48,843 nt of DNA from Sphingomonas echinoides. GTDB lineage: Bacteria > Pseudomonadota > Alphaproteobacteria > Sphingomonadales > Sphingomonadaceae. The notes beneath the pieces were generated by a model. The model had not been told where the DNA came from. It saw nothing but the letters and a program-made list of their open reading frames with translations, and searched no databases. Position numbers and translations under genes: made by a program. Below are positions 1-8,694 of this stretch, in pieces. Every line of letters starts with the position of its first letter. Position 1 is the first letter of the stretch. Where the stretch lies: positions 1 to 48,843 of the forward strand of contig NZ_JAPYKK010000034.1 in the NCBI RefSeq assembly GCF_029623395.1, written 5' to 3'.

Positions 1-518
1 CGCGCGAACCCGGCGGCAGCGAGGGGGCGGAGGCGATTCGCACCTTGCTGATGGAAGGCGCGGTGACGCGGTGGAGCGCGCATAGCGAAGCGTTGCTGTT
101 CGCCGCGGCACGTGCCGACCATGTCGAGAAGACGGTCCGTCCGGCGATCGGCGCCGGGCGCTGGGTGATTTGCGACCGGTTTCTCGACAGCAGTCGCGCG
201 TATCAGGGACTGGCGGGCGGGATCGACGATGCCGCGATCCTCGCGCTGCACGGTTTTGGGTCGCGCGGGCTGCTTCCCGATCGCACCTTCGTCCTCGAAC
301 TCACGCCGGACGCAGGCCGCGCGCGGGCCGAAGCGCGGGATGGCGCAGCGGCCGACCGGTTCGCGGCGCGGGGGGAGGCGTTCCATACCGACGTCGCGAG
401 CGCGTTTCGCCGCTTCGCCACGAACGAGCCGGATCGGTTTCGCATCATCGACGCATCGCTCGACATTCACGCGGTCTCTGATGCCATCCTGGCGCAGCTC
501 GCGGATTACCTGCCGTGA
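1..518 (+). CDS. tmk: Thymidylate kinase, 5' end outside window
   Basis: Converts dTMP to dTDP with ATP in the cytoplasm, for DNA synthesis. The reading frame is already open at base 3, where it reads TREPGG-like sequence (REPGGSEGAEAIRTLL). This is the conserved stretch that follows the P-loop in bacterial thymidylate kinases, so the first 30-40 residues with the P-loop lie upstream of the window. Further on DRFLDSSRAYQG matches the family DR-x3-S-x2-AYQG signature, and the C-terminal part aligns to the normal end. The stop codon overlaps the GTG start of holB (GTGA), so the two are translationally coupled. It is the first visible gene of a tmk-holB-metG-tatD operon, an arrangement common in alphaproteobacteria. 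Confidence 0.95.
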   Translation, partial: REPGGSEGAEAIRTLLMEGAVTRWSAHSEALLFAAARADHVEKTVRPAIGAGRWVICDRFLDSSRAYQGLAGGIDDAAILALHGFGSRGLLPDRTFVLELTPDAGRARAEARDGAAADRFAARGEAFHTDVASAFRRFATNEPDRFRIIDASLDIHAVSDAILAQLADYLP

Positions 519-1492
519 CGATGCCCATCGGCAATGACGCTGCGCATGGTGCCTTTGCGGCCGCGATGCGGAGTGGGGCGCTGCACCACGCCTGGCTGTT
601 CGCGGGGCCAGAGGGAATCGGCAAGGCAAGCTTTGCCCGCGCCGCGGCATTGCGATTGCTGGCGGAGGGTGCCGGCGCGGACTTGCCGCCCGGGTACGAC
701 GTTCCCGATACCGACCGGACGCGGTCACTGGTCGCTGCCGGGTCGCACCCGGATTATCGGGAACTGACTCGCCAGCCCAAGGAAGGCGACAAGACCGGGC
801 TCGATCTCGCGCGCAGTATCCCGATCGCGCAGGTCCGGGCGCTGGGGCCCATGTTCGCGACTCGCCCGTCGATGTCCGAGCGCCGGGTGGTCGTGATCGA
901 CGCCGTCGACGATCTGGAGCGGCCCGGCGCGTCCAACGCCTTGCTCAAGAACCTCGAGGAGCCGCCACAGGGAACGATCTTTCTGCTGGTGAGCCACGCC
1001 CCCGGACGCTTGCTGCCGACGATCCGGTCGCGGTGCCGGACGTTGCGGTTCGACCCGCTGAACGACGCTGCGATGGCGACGGTCCTGCGCGAGGCGCTGC
1101 CGCGTGCCGACGACGCCGAGATCGCCGCGCTGATCCGGGGCGCGCAAGGATCGCCGGGGCGTGCGATGGGGTTTGCGGGACTGGACCTCGCCGCGCTCGA
1201 TCAGGCGCTTTCCGCGATTGCGCAGGACGGCGACCCGACCAACGCACGCCGGGGGAAGCTCGCCAAGGCGCTTGCGCCCAAGGCGGCACAGCCGCGCTAC
1301 GAGGCGTTCCTCGATCGTGTGCCGGCCTTCATCGCATCAGAGGCGCCATCGCGGCAGGGTCAGCGGCTGCGGACCGCGCTCGAAAGCTATGACGCGGCAC
1401 GCGCGCTGTCCGCGACGGCACGCTCGCTCACGCTCGATTCCCAGGCGACGGTGTATGAAATGGCGGGGATCGTCGCTCGGCTCGCTGCCTGA
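515..1492 (+). CDS. holB: DNA polymerase III delta' subunit
   Basis: Clamp-loader subunit that helps load the beta clamp during replication. An N-terminal AAA+ domain carries GPEGIGKAS (about residues 31-39), a Walker A-like motif, and IRSRCRTLRF supplies the SRC motif shared by clamp-loader subunits. The Zn-binding cysteines of the E. coli protein are absent: there is no Cys in the corresponding region around residues 50-75. The 325-residue length is normal. I chose GTG at 515 because it overlaps the tmk stop by four bases; ATG at 521 is an alternative that loses two residues. It is followed 39 bases later by metG. Confidence 0.93.
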   Translation: MTMPIGNDAAHGAFAAAMRSGALHHAWLFAGPEGIGKASFARAAALRLLAEGAGADLPPGYDVPDTDRTRSLVAAGSHPDYRELTRQPKEGDKTGLDLARSIPIAQVRALGPMFATRPSMSERRVVVIDAVDDLERPGASNALLKNLEEPPQGTIFLLVSHAPGRLLPTIRSRCRTLRFDPLNDAAMATVLREALPRADDAEIAALIRGAQGSPGRAMGFAGLDLAALDQALSAIAQDGDPTNARRGKLAKALAPKAAQPRYEAFLDRVPAFIASEAPSRQGQRLRTALESYDAARALSATARSLTLDSQATVYEMAGIVARLAA

Positions 1493-1531
1493 GGCCTTCA
1501 TTTCGCGATCGGCTTGCAGTAGGACGCGCCG

Positions 1532-3070
1532 ATGGCAGACCCGTTTTATATTACTACCGCAATCAGCTATCCCAATGGCCGCCCGCATATCGGGCATGCC
1601 TATGAAGCGATCGCGACCGATGCGATCGCGCGCTATCAGCGCCAGCTGGGGCGCGAGGTGCGGTTTCAGACCGGCACCGACGAGCACGGCCTCAAGATGG
1701 TGCAGGAAGCGCGCAAGCGCGACCTGACCCCGCGTGCGCTGGCCGATGAAATGAGCGGCTATTTCAAGCAGATGGCCGACAGTCTCGATATTTCATACGA
1801 TCGCTTCATCCGGACCAGCGACGAGGATCACTACCGCGCGAGTCAGGCGATCTGGCGGGCAATGGAAGCGGCGGGCGATCTCTATCTCGATCGCTACGAA
1901 GGCTGGTATTCGGTCCGCGACGAGGCGTTCTACGACGAGAAGGAACTTGTCGAGGGGGAGGGCGGCGCCAAGCTTTCGCCGCAAGGAACCCCGGTCGAGT
2001 GGACGGCTGAGGAGACGTGGTTCTTCCGACTGTCCAAATATCAGCAACCCTTGCTCGATTTCTTCGAAGCCAATCCCGATTTCATCCGCCCAGAAGCCCG
2101 GCGCAACGAGATCCTGCGGTTCGTCGAAGGGGGTTTGTCGGACCTGTCCGTATCGCGCACGAGCTTCGACTGGGGTGTTCCGGTTCCGGGCAGCCCCGGG
2201 CATGTGATGTACGTCTGGGTCGATGCGCTGACCAATTATCTGACAGGTGTGGGCTATCCGGACGACGTGGAACTCTATGAGACGTTCTGGCCGGCGAATA
2301 TCCATATCATCGGCAAGGATATCGTGCGTTTTCATGCCGTTTACTGGCCGGCGTTCCTGATGAGTGCGAACATTCCGCTGCCGCGTGGCGTGTTCGGGCA
2401 CGGGTTCCTGCTCAGCCGCGGCGAGAAGATGTCCAAGTCGCTCGGCAACGTCACCGACCCGATGGCATTGGTCGAGCATTTTGGGGTGGATGCGCTGCGC
2501 TACTTCCTGCTGCGCGAGGTCAGCTTCGGGCAGGACGGCAGCTATTCGGAAGAGGCGATCGTCACGCGCTGCAACGCGGACCTCGCCAACAACCTCGGCA
2601 ATCTGGCGCAACGGTGTCTGTCGATCATCGCCAAGGCTTGTAACGGCCTCGTGCCGGAGGCGGGTGCGGTCACCGATGCGGAGACGGCGCTCGCGGACAG
2701 CGTCGCGGCAGCCGAGCGCGGTTTGCATGAGGCGATGAAGGACCTGTCGCTGCATAATGCGCTGGAGGCCGTCTGGTCCGCGGCGCGCGATGCGAACCAG
2801 TATTTCGCGGATCAGGCGCCGTGGAGCGTCCGCAAGACCGATCCGGCCCGCGCCGACACGATCCTGTACCATGCTGCGGACGCGATCCGGCGGATCGCGA
2901 TTCTTGCGCGCTGGGCGATCCCGGGTGGCGCGGACAAGTTGCTAGATCTTCTCGCGCAATCGGCGGATGCGCGCCGGTTCGAAGCACTGGCGCATCCATT
3001 GGCGTCTGGGACGGTTCTTTCGGCACCGAGCGGCGTGTTTCCCCGGCTCGAAGCCCCGACGGAGACGTAA
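1532..3070 (+). CDS. metG: Methionyl-tRNA synthetase (short, zinc-knuckle-free form)
   Basis: Charges tRNA-Met with methionine. Class I signatures are clear: HIGH at residues 19-22 and KMSKS at 299-303. The 512-residue chain ends after the anticodon-binding helical domain and lacks the C-terminal tRNA-binding (Arc1p/Trbp111-like) extension. The connective region around GWYSVRDEAFYDEKEL contains no Cys-x2-Cys pair, so this is the form without a zinc knuckle. An AGGA ribosome-binding site sits about nine bases before the ATG. The stop codon TAA is immediately followed by the tatD ATG. Confidence 0.97.
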   Translation: MADPFYITTAISYPNGRPHIGHAYEAIATDAIARYQRQLGREVRFQTGTDEHGLKMVQEARKRDLTPRALADEMSGYFKQMADSLDISYDRFIRTSDEDHYRASQAIWRAMEAAGDLYLDRYEGWYSVRDEAFYDEKELVEGEGGAKLSPQGTPVEWTAEETWFFRLSKYQQPLLDFFEANPDFIRPEARRNEILRFVEGGLSDLSVSRTSFDWGVPVPGSPGHVMYVWVDALTNYLTGVGYPDDVELYETFWPANIHIIGKDIVRFHAVYWPAFLMSANIPLPRGVFGHGFLLSRGEKMSKSLGNVTDPMALVEHFGVDALRYFLLREVSFGQDGSYSEEAIVTRCNADLANNLGNLAQRCLSIIAKACNGLVPEAGAVTDAETALADSVAAAERGLHEAMKDLSLHNALEAVWSAARDANQYFADQAPWSVRKTDPARADTILYHAADAIRRIAILARWAIPGGADKLLDLLAQSADARRFEALAHPLASGTVLSAPSGVFPRLEAPTET

Positions 3071-3847
3071 ATGTTCGCCGACAGCCATTGCCACCTCAAC
3101 TACAAGGGCCTCGGCGAACAGCAGGCGGAGGTGCTGGCGCGTGCGCGCGCGCGAGGTGTGGAAGCGATGCTCAACATCGCGACCCGGGAGAGCGAATGGG
3201 ATGCGGTGGTAGAGACCGCGGAGCGCGAGCCCGACGTGTGGGCCACCGTTGGCATTCACCCCAACGAAGCCGATCAGCATCCCGACGTCGGGACTGCGCG
3301 CTTGATCGAACGAGCCGCGCATCCTCGGGTCGTCGGGATCGGGGAGAGCGGGCTCGACTATTTCTACGACCATAGCGATCAGGCACGGCAGCAAGCGAGC
3401 TTTCGCGCGCATCTCGCAGCGTGTCGTGCGACCCAGTTGCCAATCGTGGTCCACACCCGCGATGCCGAGGCGGACACTGCGCAGATCCTGCGCGAAGAGA
3501 TGGAGCAGGGGGCCTTTCCGGGGGTCATCCACTGTTTCACTGCGAGCGGTGAATTTGCCGACATCGCGCTCGATCTTGGGTTCTATATCTCGATTTCGGG
3601 GATCGTGACGTTCAAGAATGCCAAGGACCTTCAGGAAACGGCCGCGCGGCTTCCGCTCGACCGGTTGTTGATCGAGACCGACGCGCCGTTTCTCGCACCG
3701 GTCCCGCATCGCGGCAAGACCGGCGAGCCCGCCTTCGTCGCCGACACCGCCGCGTTTTTGGCCGACCTGCGCGGGGAATCGATCGAGACGCTGGCCGCTG
3801 CGACGCGGGACAATTTTCACGCCCTGTTCTCCAAGACGATCGCGTGA
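3071..3847 (+). CDS. TatD-family metal-dependent DNase
   Basis: TatD-family hydrolase (YcfH/TatD type), a divalent-metal nuclease with a TIM-barrel fold; members act as 3'-5' exonucleases in DNA repair or turnover. All family metal ligands are visible: DSHCHLN near the start (HxH), GIGESGLDY (Glu), VVHTRDA (His), GVIHCFTAS (His) and IETDAPFLAP (Asp). The 258-residue length is typical. The gene starts directly after the metG stop with no spacer, and its TGA overlaps the GTG of the next gene. Exact substrate cannot be told from sequence; tatD, ycfH and yjjV types are hard to separate. Confidence 0.93.
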   Translation: MFADSHCHLNYKGLGEQQAEVLARARARGVEAMLNIATRESEWDAVVETAEREPDVWATVGIHPNEADQHPDVGTARLIERAAHPRVVGIGESGLDYFYDHSDQARQQASFRAHLAACRATQLPIVVHTRDAEADTAQILREEMEQGAFPGVIHCFTASGEFADIALDLGFYISISGIVTFKNAKDLQETAARLPLDRLLIETDAPFLAPVPHRGKTGEPAFVADTAAFLADLRGESIETLAAATRDNFHALFSKTIA

Positions 3848-4608
3848 AGATCCGCATTCTCGGTTCGGGAACGTCGTCCGGCGTACCACGGATCGGTAAC
3901 GATTGGGGCGCGTGCGATCCAAAGGAGCCACGCAACCGGCGTACGCGGGCCTCGGTGCTGATCGAGACCGAGAAGACCAGAATCCTGGTCGACACCGGGC
4001 CGGACATGCGCGAACAGCTTCTGGCGGCGGACGTCTCGACCCTGGACGCGGTGATCTGGACGCATGATCATGCCGATCACACGCATGGGATCGACGATCT
4101 CCGGCAAGTGTATCATGCGCTCGGGCATCCGGTGCGTGGGTTGGCGAGACCGTCGCTGGTTACCCGCCTGACGGATCGATTTTCGTATATTTTCAGCGGC
4201 AAAGGCGGTTATCCTAAGGTCGTTTCGATCGAGCCGCTGAGTGATACCATGACGATCGGCGACATCAGCGTCGGTGTCGTCGACCAGCCGCATGGGGGAA
4301 TTCAGTCCGCCGGATTGCGTTTCGAGGCCGATGGCGGCGCCATTGGGTATGCGACCGATCTGAGTGGCATGACGGATGCGATGCGCAGGTTGTACGCGGG
4401 GCTCGACATCTGGGTGGTGGACGCGTTGCGGCGTCGACCGCATCCGTCGCATCCGGACTTGCCGACTGTATTGACGTGGATCGAAGAGTTACGCCCCAAA
4501 CGCACAGCGCTGACGCATATGGACCAGACGATGGACTATGCCGAGCTGGTCCGCACATTGCCGGACGGTGTGGAACCGGGGTTCGATGGGCTGGAGTTGT
4601 CGGCGTGA
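3844..4608 (+). CDS. MBL-fold phosphodiesterase (PhnP-like)
   Basis: Metallo-beta-lactamase-fold hydrolase resembling PhnP-type cyclic phosphodiesterases. It has the N-terminal GSGTSSGVPRIG loop, the metal motif HDHADHTHGID (HxHxDH), a later YATDLSGM aspartate and a THMDQTMDY histidine, so the dinuclear metal site appears complete. The region WGACDPKEPRNRRTR is typical of the branch that travels next to tatD and metG in alphaproteobacteria. GTG start overlaps the tatD stop (GTGA). No phn genes are nearby, so a C-P lyase role is not supported; a housekeeping cyclic-phosphate or nucleotide hydrolase is more likely. Confidence 0.88.
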   Translation: MKIRILGSGTSSGVPRIGNDWGACDPKEPRNRRTRASVLIETEKTRILVDTGPDMREQLLAADVSTLDAVIWTHDHADHTHGIDDLRQVYHALGHPVRGLARPSLVTRLTDRFSYIFSGKGGYPKVVSIEPLSDTMTIGDISVGVVDQPHGGIQSAGLRFEADGGAIGYATDLSGMTDAMRRLYAGLDIWVVDALRRRPHPSHPDLPTVLTWIEELRPKRTALTHMDQTMDYAELVRTLPDGVEPGFDGLELSA

Positions 4609-4772
4609 GCGCGTTCTTTACCGCGCTGTTGCTGATCCTGCCGATCAGTGCGCTTGCAGCCCGACGTTTGCCGCTGAGCACGACGATCAAAATGGCGTTG
4701 GTCTGGGTTGCGATCTTCGCAGTTTTCTTTCTGGTCGTGATGCTGTGGCAAAGAGGCACCGGAGTAGCGTGA
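4605..4772 (+). CDS. Small two-helix membrane protein, unknown function
   Basis: A 55-residue protein starting at a GTG that overlaps the stop of the MBL gene by four bases (GTGA), in the same overlap style as the genes before it. It consists of two hydrophobic segments, FFTALLLILPISALAA (about residues 4-19) and MALVWVAIFAVFFLVVMLW (about 32-50), joined by a short RRLPLSTTIK loop, and ends in RGTGVA. No family is recognised. The position at the end of the tmk-holB-metG-tatD operon and before a strong hairpin suggests a real, co-expressed inner-membrane peptide. Confidence 0.7.
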   Translation: MSAFFTALLLILPISALAARRLPLSTTIKMALVWVAIFAVFFLVVMLWQRGTGVA

Positions 4773-4835
4773 CGCCACCCTCAAACGCCATCTAATTTAA
4801 CATAATGTGTATTATCGGACTTTAATGTATTGACG

Positions 4836-4862
4836 GGGAGGCCGGTTCGAACCGGTCCTCCC
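4836..4862. terminator. Hairpin between convergent genes
   Basis: GGGAGG (4836-4841) pairs with CCTCCC (4857-4862) around the perfect palindrome CCGGTTCGAACCGG, with one unpaired T. It lies between the end of the tmk operon and the end of the M3 peptidase gene, so it can serve both strands. There is no good T tract after it. The 60 bases before it are notably AT-rich for this genome and contain a small ATAAT/ATTAT inverted repeat (4802-4815). Confidence 0.7.
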
Positions 4863-4870
4863 GCTTTCCA

Positions 4871-6979
4871 TCAGGGCTTTGCACTCTCCAGACCATGCTT
4901 GCGCAACAGCGGCGCCACTTCCGGGTCGTGACCCGTCATGGTGCGGAACATGACGCCATAGTCCTGCGTGTGCCCGCGAGACAGCACCAGGTCGCGGAAC
5001 CGCTGACCGTTCGCCCGGGTCATCCCGCCATGCTGCTGGAACCAGTCATAGACGTTCTGCTGGATCATGTCGGTCCACAGATAAGCGTAATAGCCCGCTG
5101 CATACCCCGAGCCCCAGATATGCGCGAAGTAGCTTGTCCGATACCGCGGCGGTACGAGCCCGACCTTGAGGCCGGTTTCGCCTAACGCCTTGGTTTCGAA
5201 CGCATCGACGTCCTGCGGCACGCCGTTTGCCGGAACCGAATGCCACGCCATGTCGAGTTGTGCCGCCGTCAGCGTCTCGCCGAAACTATACCCCTGGTTG
5301 AACGTCTCGGATCGTTTGATCTTGTCGACCAATGCCTGCGGCATCGCGGCCCCGGTCTGATAGTGCCGCGCATAATGCGCGAGGACGCGCGGCTCCAGCG
5401 CCCAATGTTCGTTGAACTGGGATGGAAACTCGACGAAGTCGCGCGCGACCGCGGTGCCCGACAGCGTCGGATAGGTCTGGTCGGCGAACAAGCCATGCAG
5501 GCCGTGGCCGAACTCGTGAAACATCGTTCGTACTTCACCGAAGGTGACCAGCCCGGGTTGCCCGGCGGCGGGCTTGGTGAAATTGGCGGTGTTCGAGATG
5601 ACGGGTTTGGTCCCGAAGATCTTGGCCTGGCGGACGAAGCTGTTCATCCACGCGCCACCCGACTTGTTGTCGCGTTTCCAGTAATCGAAATAGGTCAGGC
5701 CGAGCGGCTTGCCGCTTGCCTCGAACACTTCATAGACGCGGATGTCCGGGTGGTAGGTCGGGATATCGGTCCGGCGTTTGAAGCTCAGGCCGTAGAGTTC
5801 GTGCGCGGCAAAAAAAATGCCGTTTTCCAGCACGTTCCAGATTTCGAGATAGGGTTTGGTATCGTTGAGGTCGAGATCGTATTTCGCCTTGCGGACCTTT
5901 TCGGCATAGCGCGCCCAATCCCACGGCGCGAGCTTGAAGCCCCCCTGCTCCGCGTCGATCGCCTTCTGGAGCTCGCCGGCTTCGCGGCCCTGCGCAGCTG
6001 CCGTCGGGGCATCGAGTGCGTTGAGAAAATCGCGCGCCACGTCCGCGGACTTGGCCATCTGTTCGGCAAGCGAATAATCCGCCCAGGTCTTGTAGCCGAG
6101 TAGATTGGCCTTGCGCGTCCGCAGATCGATCAGTTGCAGGATCGATGCGCGCGTGTCGTTTGCATCCCCCTGCTCCGCGCGCGTCCAGCTCTTGGTGAAC
6201 AGCGTTTCCCGCGTTGCGCGGTCCGACAGTGCCTCGAGCGCGGGCTGCGCGGTCGTGTTCTGGAGCGGCAGGATGTATTTCCCGGGCATCCCGCGGTCGG
6301 TCGCGTCGCGCGCGGCGGACTGGATTGCGCCCGGTGTCATTCCGGCAAGCTTGGCGGGGTCGTCCACAACCATCGCGCCAGCCTTGGTTGCGGCGAGCAA
6401 CTTCTGACGGAACGCGATGCCGACGGTCGAAATCTGCGTGTTCAGCGCGCGCAAGCTGGTCTGGTCGGCAGCCGATAGCTGTGCGCCGGCGCGAACGAAC
6501 GTCTTGTAGTATTCGTCGAGCAGGATCGCTTGCTCGGGGTTGAGGTTTAGCGAAGTCTTGGTGTCGAACAGCGTCTTGACCCGCGCGAACAGCTTGGGAT
6601 CGAGGTAGATCGTGTCGGTATAGGCGGCCAGCTTGGGCGCCAGAGCCGATTGCGCAGCCTGAAGCGCCGGGTTGGTGTTGGCCTGTGCCACCTGTCCGAA
6701 CGCGGCTTGCGCGCGTGCGAGCATCTGACCCTGGCGTTCCATCGCGACGATCGTGTTCTCGAAAGTCGGCTTGGCGCGATTGTCCGCGATCTTGCGGACT
6801 TCGGCCAGGCTTTCCGTCATCCCCTGCTCGATCGCGGGCTGGTAGTCGGCGTCGGTGATCCGGTCGAACGGCGGCGCTTCGTACGGCAACCTGCTGCGCG
6901 CCGCGAAGGGATTGTCGGCCTTTGCTGGCCCGGCCAAAAGCGTCGCACTAACAGTAGCTAATAGAATGCTGCGGAGCAT
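4871..6979 (-). CDS. dcp: Secreted M3-family metallopeptidase (Dcp-type peptidyl-dipeptidase)
   Basis: Zinc peptidase of family M3A that trims oligopeptides, probably releasing C-terminal dipeptides in the periplasm. The active site is HEFGHGLHG (HExxH), followed about 25 residues on by FVEFPSQFNEHW, which supplies the Glu ligand. I start at ATG 6979: it gives a clean signal peptide (MLRSILLATVSATLLAGPAKA, about 21 residues) and has AAGGA upstream. The frame stays open further upstream, but that stretch is arginine- and proline-rich noise overlapping the next gene. Length 702 residues fits Dcp. Alternative: oligopeptidase A, but export and the overall sequence favour Dcp. Confidence 0.92.
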   Translation of the reverse strand: MLRSILLATVSATLLAGPAKADNPFAARSRLPYEAPPFDRITDADYQPAIEQGMTESLAEVRKIADNRAKPTFENTIVAMERQGQMLARAQAAFGQVAQANTNPALQAAQSALAPKLAAYTDTIYLDPKLFARVKTLFDTKTSLNLNPEQAILLDEYYKTFVRAGAQLSAADQTSLRALNTQISTVGIAFRQKLLAATKAGAMVVDDPAKLAGMTPGAIQSAARDATDRGMPGKYILPLQNTTAQPALEALSDRATRETLFTKSWTRAEQGDANDTRASILQLIDLRTRKANLLGYKTWADYSLAEQMAKSADVARDFLNALDAPTAAAQGREAGELQKAIDAEQGGFKLAPWDWARYAEKVRKAKYDLDLNDTKPYLEIWNVLENGIFFAAHELYGLSFKRRTDIPTYHPDIRVYEVFEASGKPLGLTYFDYWKRDNKSGGAWMNSFVRQAKIFGTKPVISNTANFTKPAAGQPGLVTFGEVRTMFHEFGHGLHGLFADQTYPTLSGTAVARDFVEFPSQFNEHWALEPRVLAHYARHYQTGAAMPQALVDKIKRSETFNQGYSFGETLTAAQLDMAWHSVPANGVPQDVDAFETKALGETGLKVGLVPPRYRTSYFAHIWGSGYAAGYYAYLWTDMIQQNVYDWFQQHGGMTRANGQRFRDLVLSRGHTQDYGVMFRTMTGHDPEVAPLLRKHGLESAKP

Positions 6980-7073
6980 GAAGGATCCTTCCCGGGTAGC
7001 CCCTTCGCTAGCGAAACCGACCCCGCCTTGTCGACCCGCTTCCGTTACATCACGGCCCGCTCCCTCCCCTGCC

Positions 7074-8537
7074 TCAGGGCTTGGCGTAGCCATCGATGAA
7101 GGGTTGCAGCCAGGCGCGATACGGCTCGGCCACCCCAAGTCCGTCGCGATTGATCGGGCGACGGACTTGTAGCGCGCTGGCGGTGACGACACGCCGCGGG
7201 TTGAGATGTGGTTCGTACACCGCCGGTTCGTCCGCCAGCCCGCAATGCGCCAGCAGGCGCGCCGTCCACGTGGACGGATCCTCGACCAATTCGCTATAGG
7301 GTATGACGAGCAGCCGATCGCCCAACCGCTGTTTCCAGAACGCCATCAACGCGTCCTCCAGGCGAAAATGATTGGCGATGTCAGCGAGATCGAAGCTCCA
7401 CCCGACACCGTGAATGAAGAACGTCCGGAAACATGACCACGCGGTATCCAGCGGGTCCCGTCGCATCCACACCAATGGCGCATCTGGTAACACCGTCGCG
7501 ATCAGCCCCAGGAAACGACTGGCATCGATCGTCTTGTCGACGATGCGCCCGCTTGGCCCGAACCTTTCCTGCAGCAGATGGAGGTAAAGCTCCGCGAGGC
7601 CGTTGAGCGTACCACCGCGCGCCAGATGCTGTTCGATCGCCGTCCCTGAGACGCCCCCGGCCGCGACGGCCACGTGCTGGATCATGTTGAGTTCGCCGCC
7701 GTCCTGCACCGCGCTATGGCTCGCGAGGATCTGTTCCACCAGCGTCGTCCCTGACCTCGGCAAGCCCGTCACGAAAATGGGACGACCAGTGGCGATCGAA
7801 CCAGAATCGGCCTTCTGGTCGAGGCGCGCGCCGTCAAATCCTTCCATCGCGGCCGTCGCGTTGGCTGCGTCGGCATGGCAGTTATAGGAAACCTCCGCCT
7901 TGAGCAGCGCCGCACCGCGCACGAACGCAGCGAACGCCGCGCCATGTTCGCCCCGATCCGCATGAAGCTTGCCTAACGCATAGGAATAGCGCGCAAAATC
8001 ACCCGCCCCCTGCCGCTCTGCCGCCGCTCCTTCCGCGAGCAGACGGTCGCCAATCGGCCCGTCGGCAAGGTTGGTTGCCGCGGCCAGTGTCAGCCACGCG
8101 GGTCCCCACCCTGGCCGGTGCGTAAGCGCATCGAGCAAATGCGCACGGGCAGCGTCGACGTTCCCCAGCGTCATCGCGGTATTCCCGAGTACATAAGCGT
8201 GGCCGGCGGCGTCGGGCACGGTAGCCGGTAAGTGCGCGAGCAAGTCGTGCGCCTCGCGGACACGATGCGCCTGCGTCAGCAGCACGACCTTCGAATAGAC
8301 CGCCATCGGATTGTTGCCGGTAGCCGCGACGAACGCGTCGATCGCGCGCAACGCCAGCGTCAGCTCGCCGCTGGTTTGCATCAGCTGCGCGATCGCCCGC
8401 CAGTGCTCGCCGAGCGGCGCGCGGTGATCGAGCATTTCCGCGACGACGCGCCGTGTTTCGGCACGGTCCTTAGAGGCTAGCGCCCCTTTCAAACGCGCCA
8501 TCAATTCCGGCAGAATGGTCTTTCCCGTCGCGGGCAT
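7074..8537 (-). CDS. TPR-repeat sulfotransferase family protein
   Basis: An N-terminal half of TPR-like helical repeats (for example EHWRAIAQLMQTSGELTLAL, GHAYVLGNTAMTLGNVDAA and FARYSYALGKLHADRGEHG) is joined to a C-terminal sulfotransferase domain. FVTGLPRSGTTLVEQIL is the PAPS 5'-phosphate loop and VWMRRDPLDTAWSCF the 3'-phosphate-binding segment. Such proteins transfer sulfate from PAPS to proteins or glycans; substrate unknown. Start uncertain: GTG/ATG choices are ATG 8621, 8537 or 8501. I use 8537 because the 28 residues before it look non-family and overlap a tRNA-like sequence; 8501 has the better GGAA ribosome site. No obvious sulfate-activation genes are nearby. Confidence 0.85.
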   Translation of the reverse strand: MPATGKTILPELMARLKGALASKDRAETRRVVAEMLDHRAPLGEHWRAIAQLMQTSGELTLALRAIDAFVAATGNNPMAVYSKVVLLTQAHRVREAHDLLAHLPATVPDAAGHAYVLGNTAMTLGNVDAARAHLLDALTHRPGWGPAWLTLAAATNLADGPIGDRLLAEGAAAERQGAGDFARYSYALGKLHADRGEHGAAFAAFVRGAALLKAEVSYNCHADAANATAAMEGFDGARLDQKADSGSIATGRPIFVTGLPRSGTTLVEQILASHSAVQDGGELNMIQHVAVAAGGVSGTAIEQHLARGGTLNGLAELYLHLLQERFGPSGRIVDKTIDASRFLGLIATVLPDAPLVWMRRDPLDTAWSCFRTFFIHGVGWSFDLADIANHFRLEDALMAFWKQRLGDRLLVIPYSELVEDPSTWTARLLAHCGLADEPAVYEPHLNPRRVVTASALQVRRPINRDGLGVAEPYRAWLQPFIDGYAKP

Positions 8538-8644
8538 GAGAGATCGGCAAACCCATTTTTCGAGCAGGTATGCCCGGTTCGAATCCCGTATGCCCAATGT
8601 GTTGCCCGCGTACAACAGCATCGCGCTTTAACGGTTTGGTCGGG

Positions 8645-8650
8645 TTGACA
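8645..8650 (+). promoter_or_regulatory. Possible -35 element TTGACA
   Basis: A perfect TTGACA upstream of the metalloprotease gene. The matching -10 position 17-18 bases on is poor (CATTCC/ATTCCT), so it may be chance. If used, the CtrA box that follows would sit at or just after the transcription start. Confidence 0.3.
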
Positions 8651-8678
8651 GTCCGGCGATCGACCAACATTCCTTTAG

Positions 8679-8694
8679 TTAACGGGGCGTTAAC
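8679..8694 (+). promoter_or_regulatory. CtrA-type box with adjacent GANTC methylation site
   Basis: TTAACGGGGCGTTAAC is a perfect TTAA-N7-TTAAC match to the CtrA consensus and is also a 17-bp palindrome when the preceding G is included (8678-8694). Nine bases on, GAGTC (8703-8707) is a CcrM methylation site (GANTC). It lies in the divergent gap between the sulfotransferase (-) and the PEP-CTERM protease (+), 48 bases before the protease ATG. Both motifs are typical of cell-cycle promoters in alphaproteobacteria. The motif is seen directly; binding is inferred. Confidence 0.65.

Noticed and set aside
4841..4856. GGTTCGAACC resembling a tRNA T-loop.
   Set aside because: It is the centre of the perfect palindrome in the terminator hairpin and has no other tRNA parts around it.
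8532..8596. tRNA-like sequence: GGGCATG at the left, GGTTCGAATCCC and TATGCCCA at the right, giving a seven-pair acceptor-like stem.
   Set aside because: Only about 65 bases long, with no D-arm or anticodon arm that folds, and the T-stem does not pair when the TTCGAAT loop is placed correctly. It also contains a direct repeat GTATGCCC (8568-8575, 8588-8595). Could be a decayed tRNA remnant, but it is not a supported gene.
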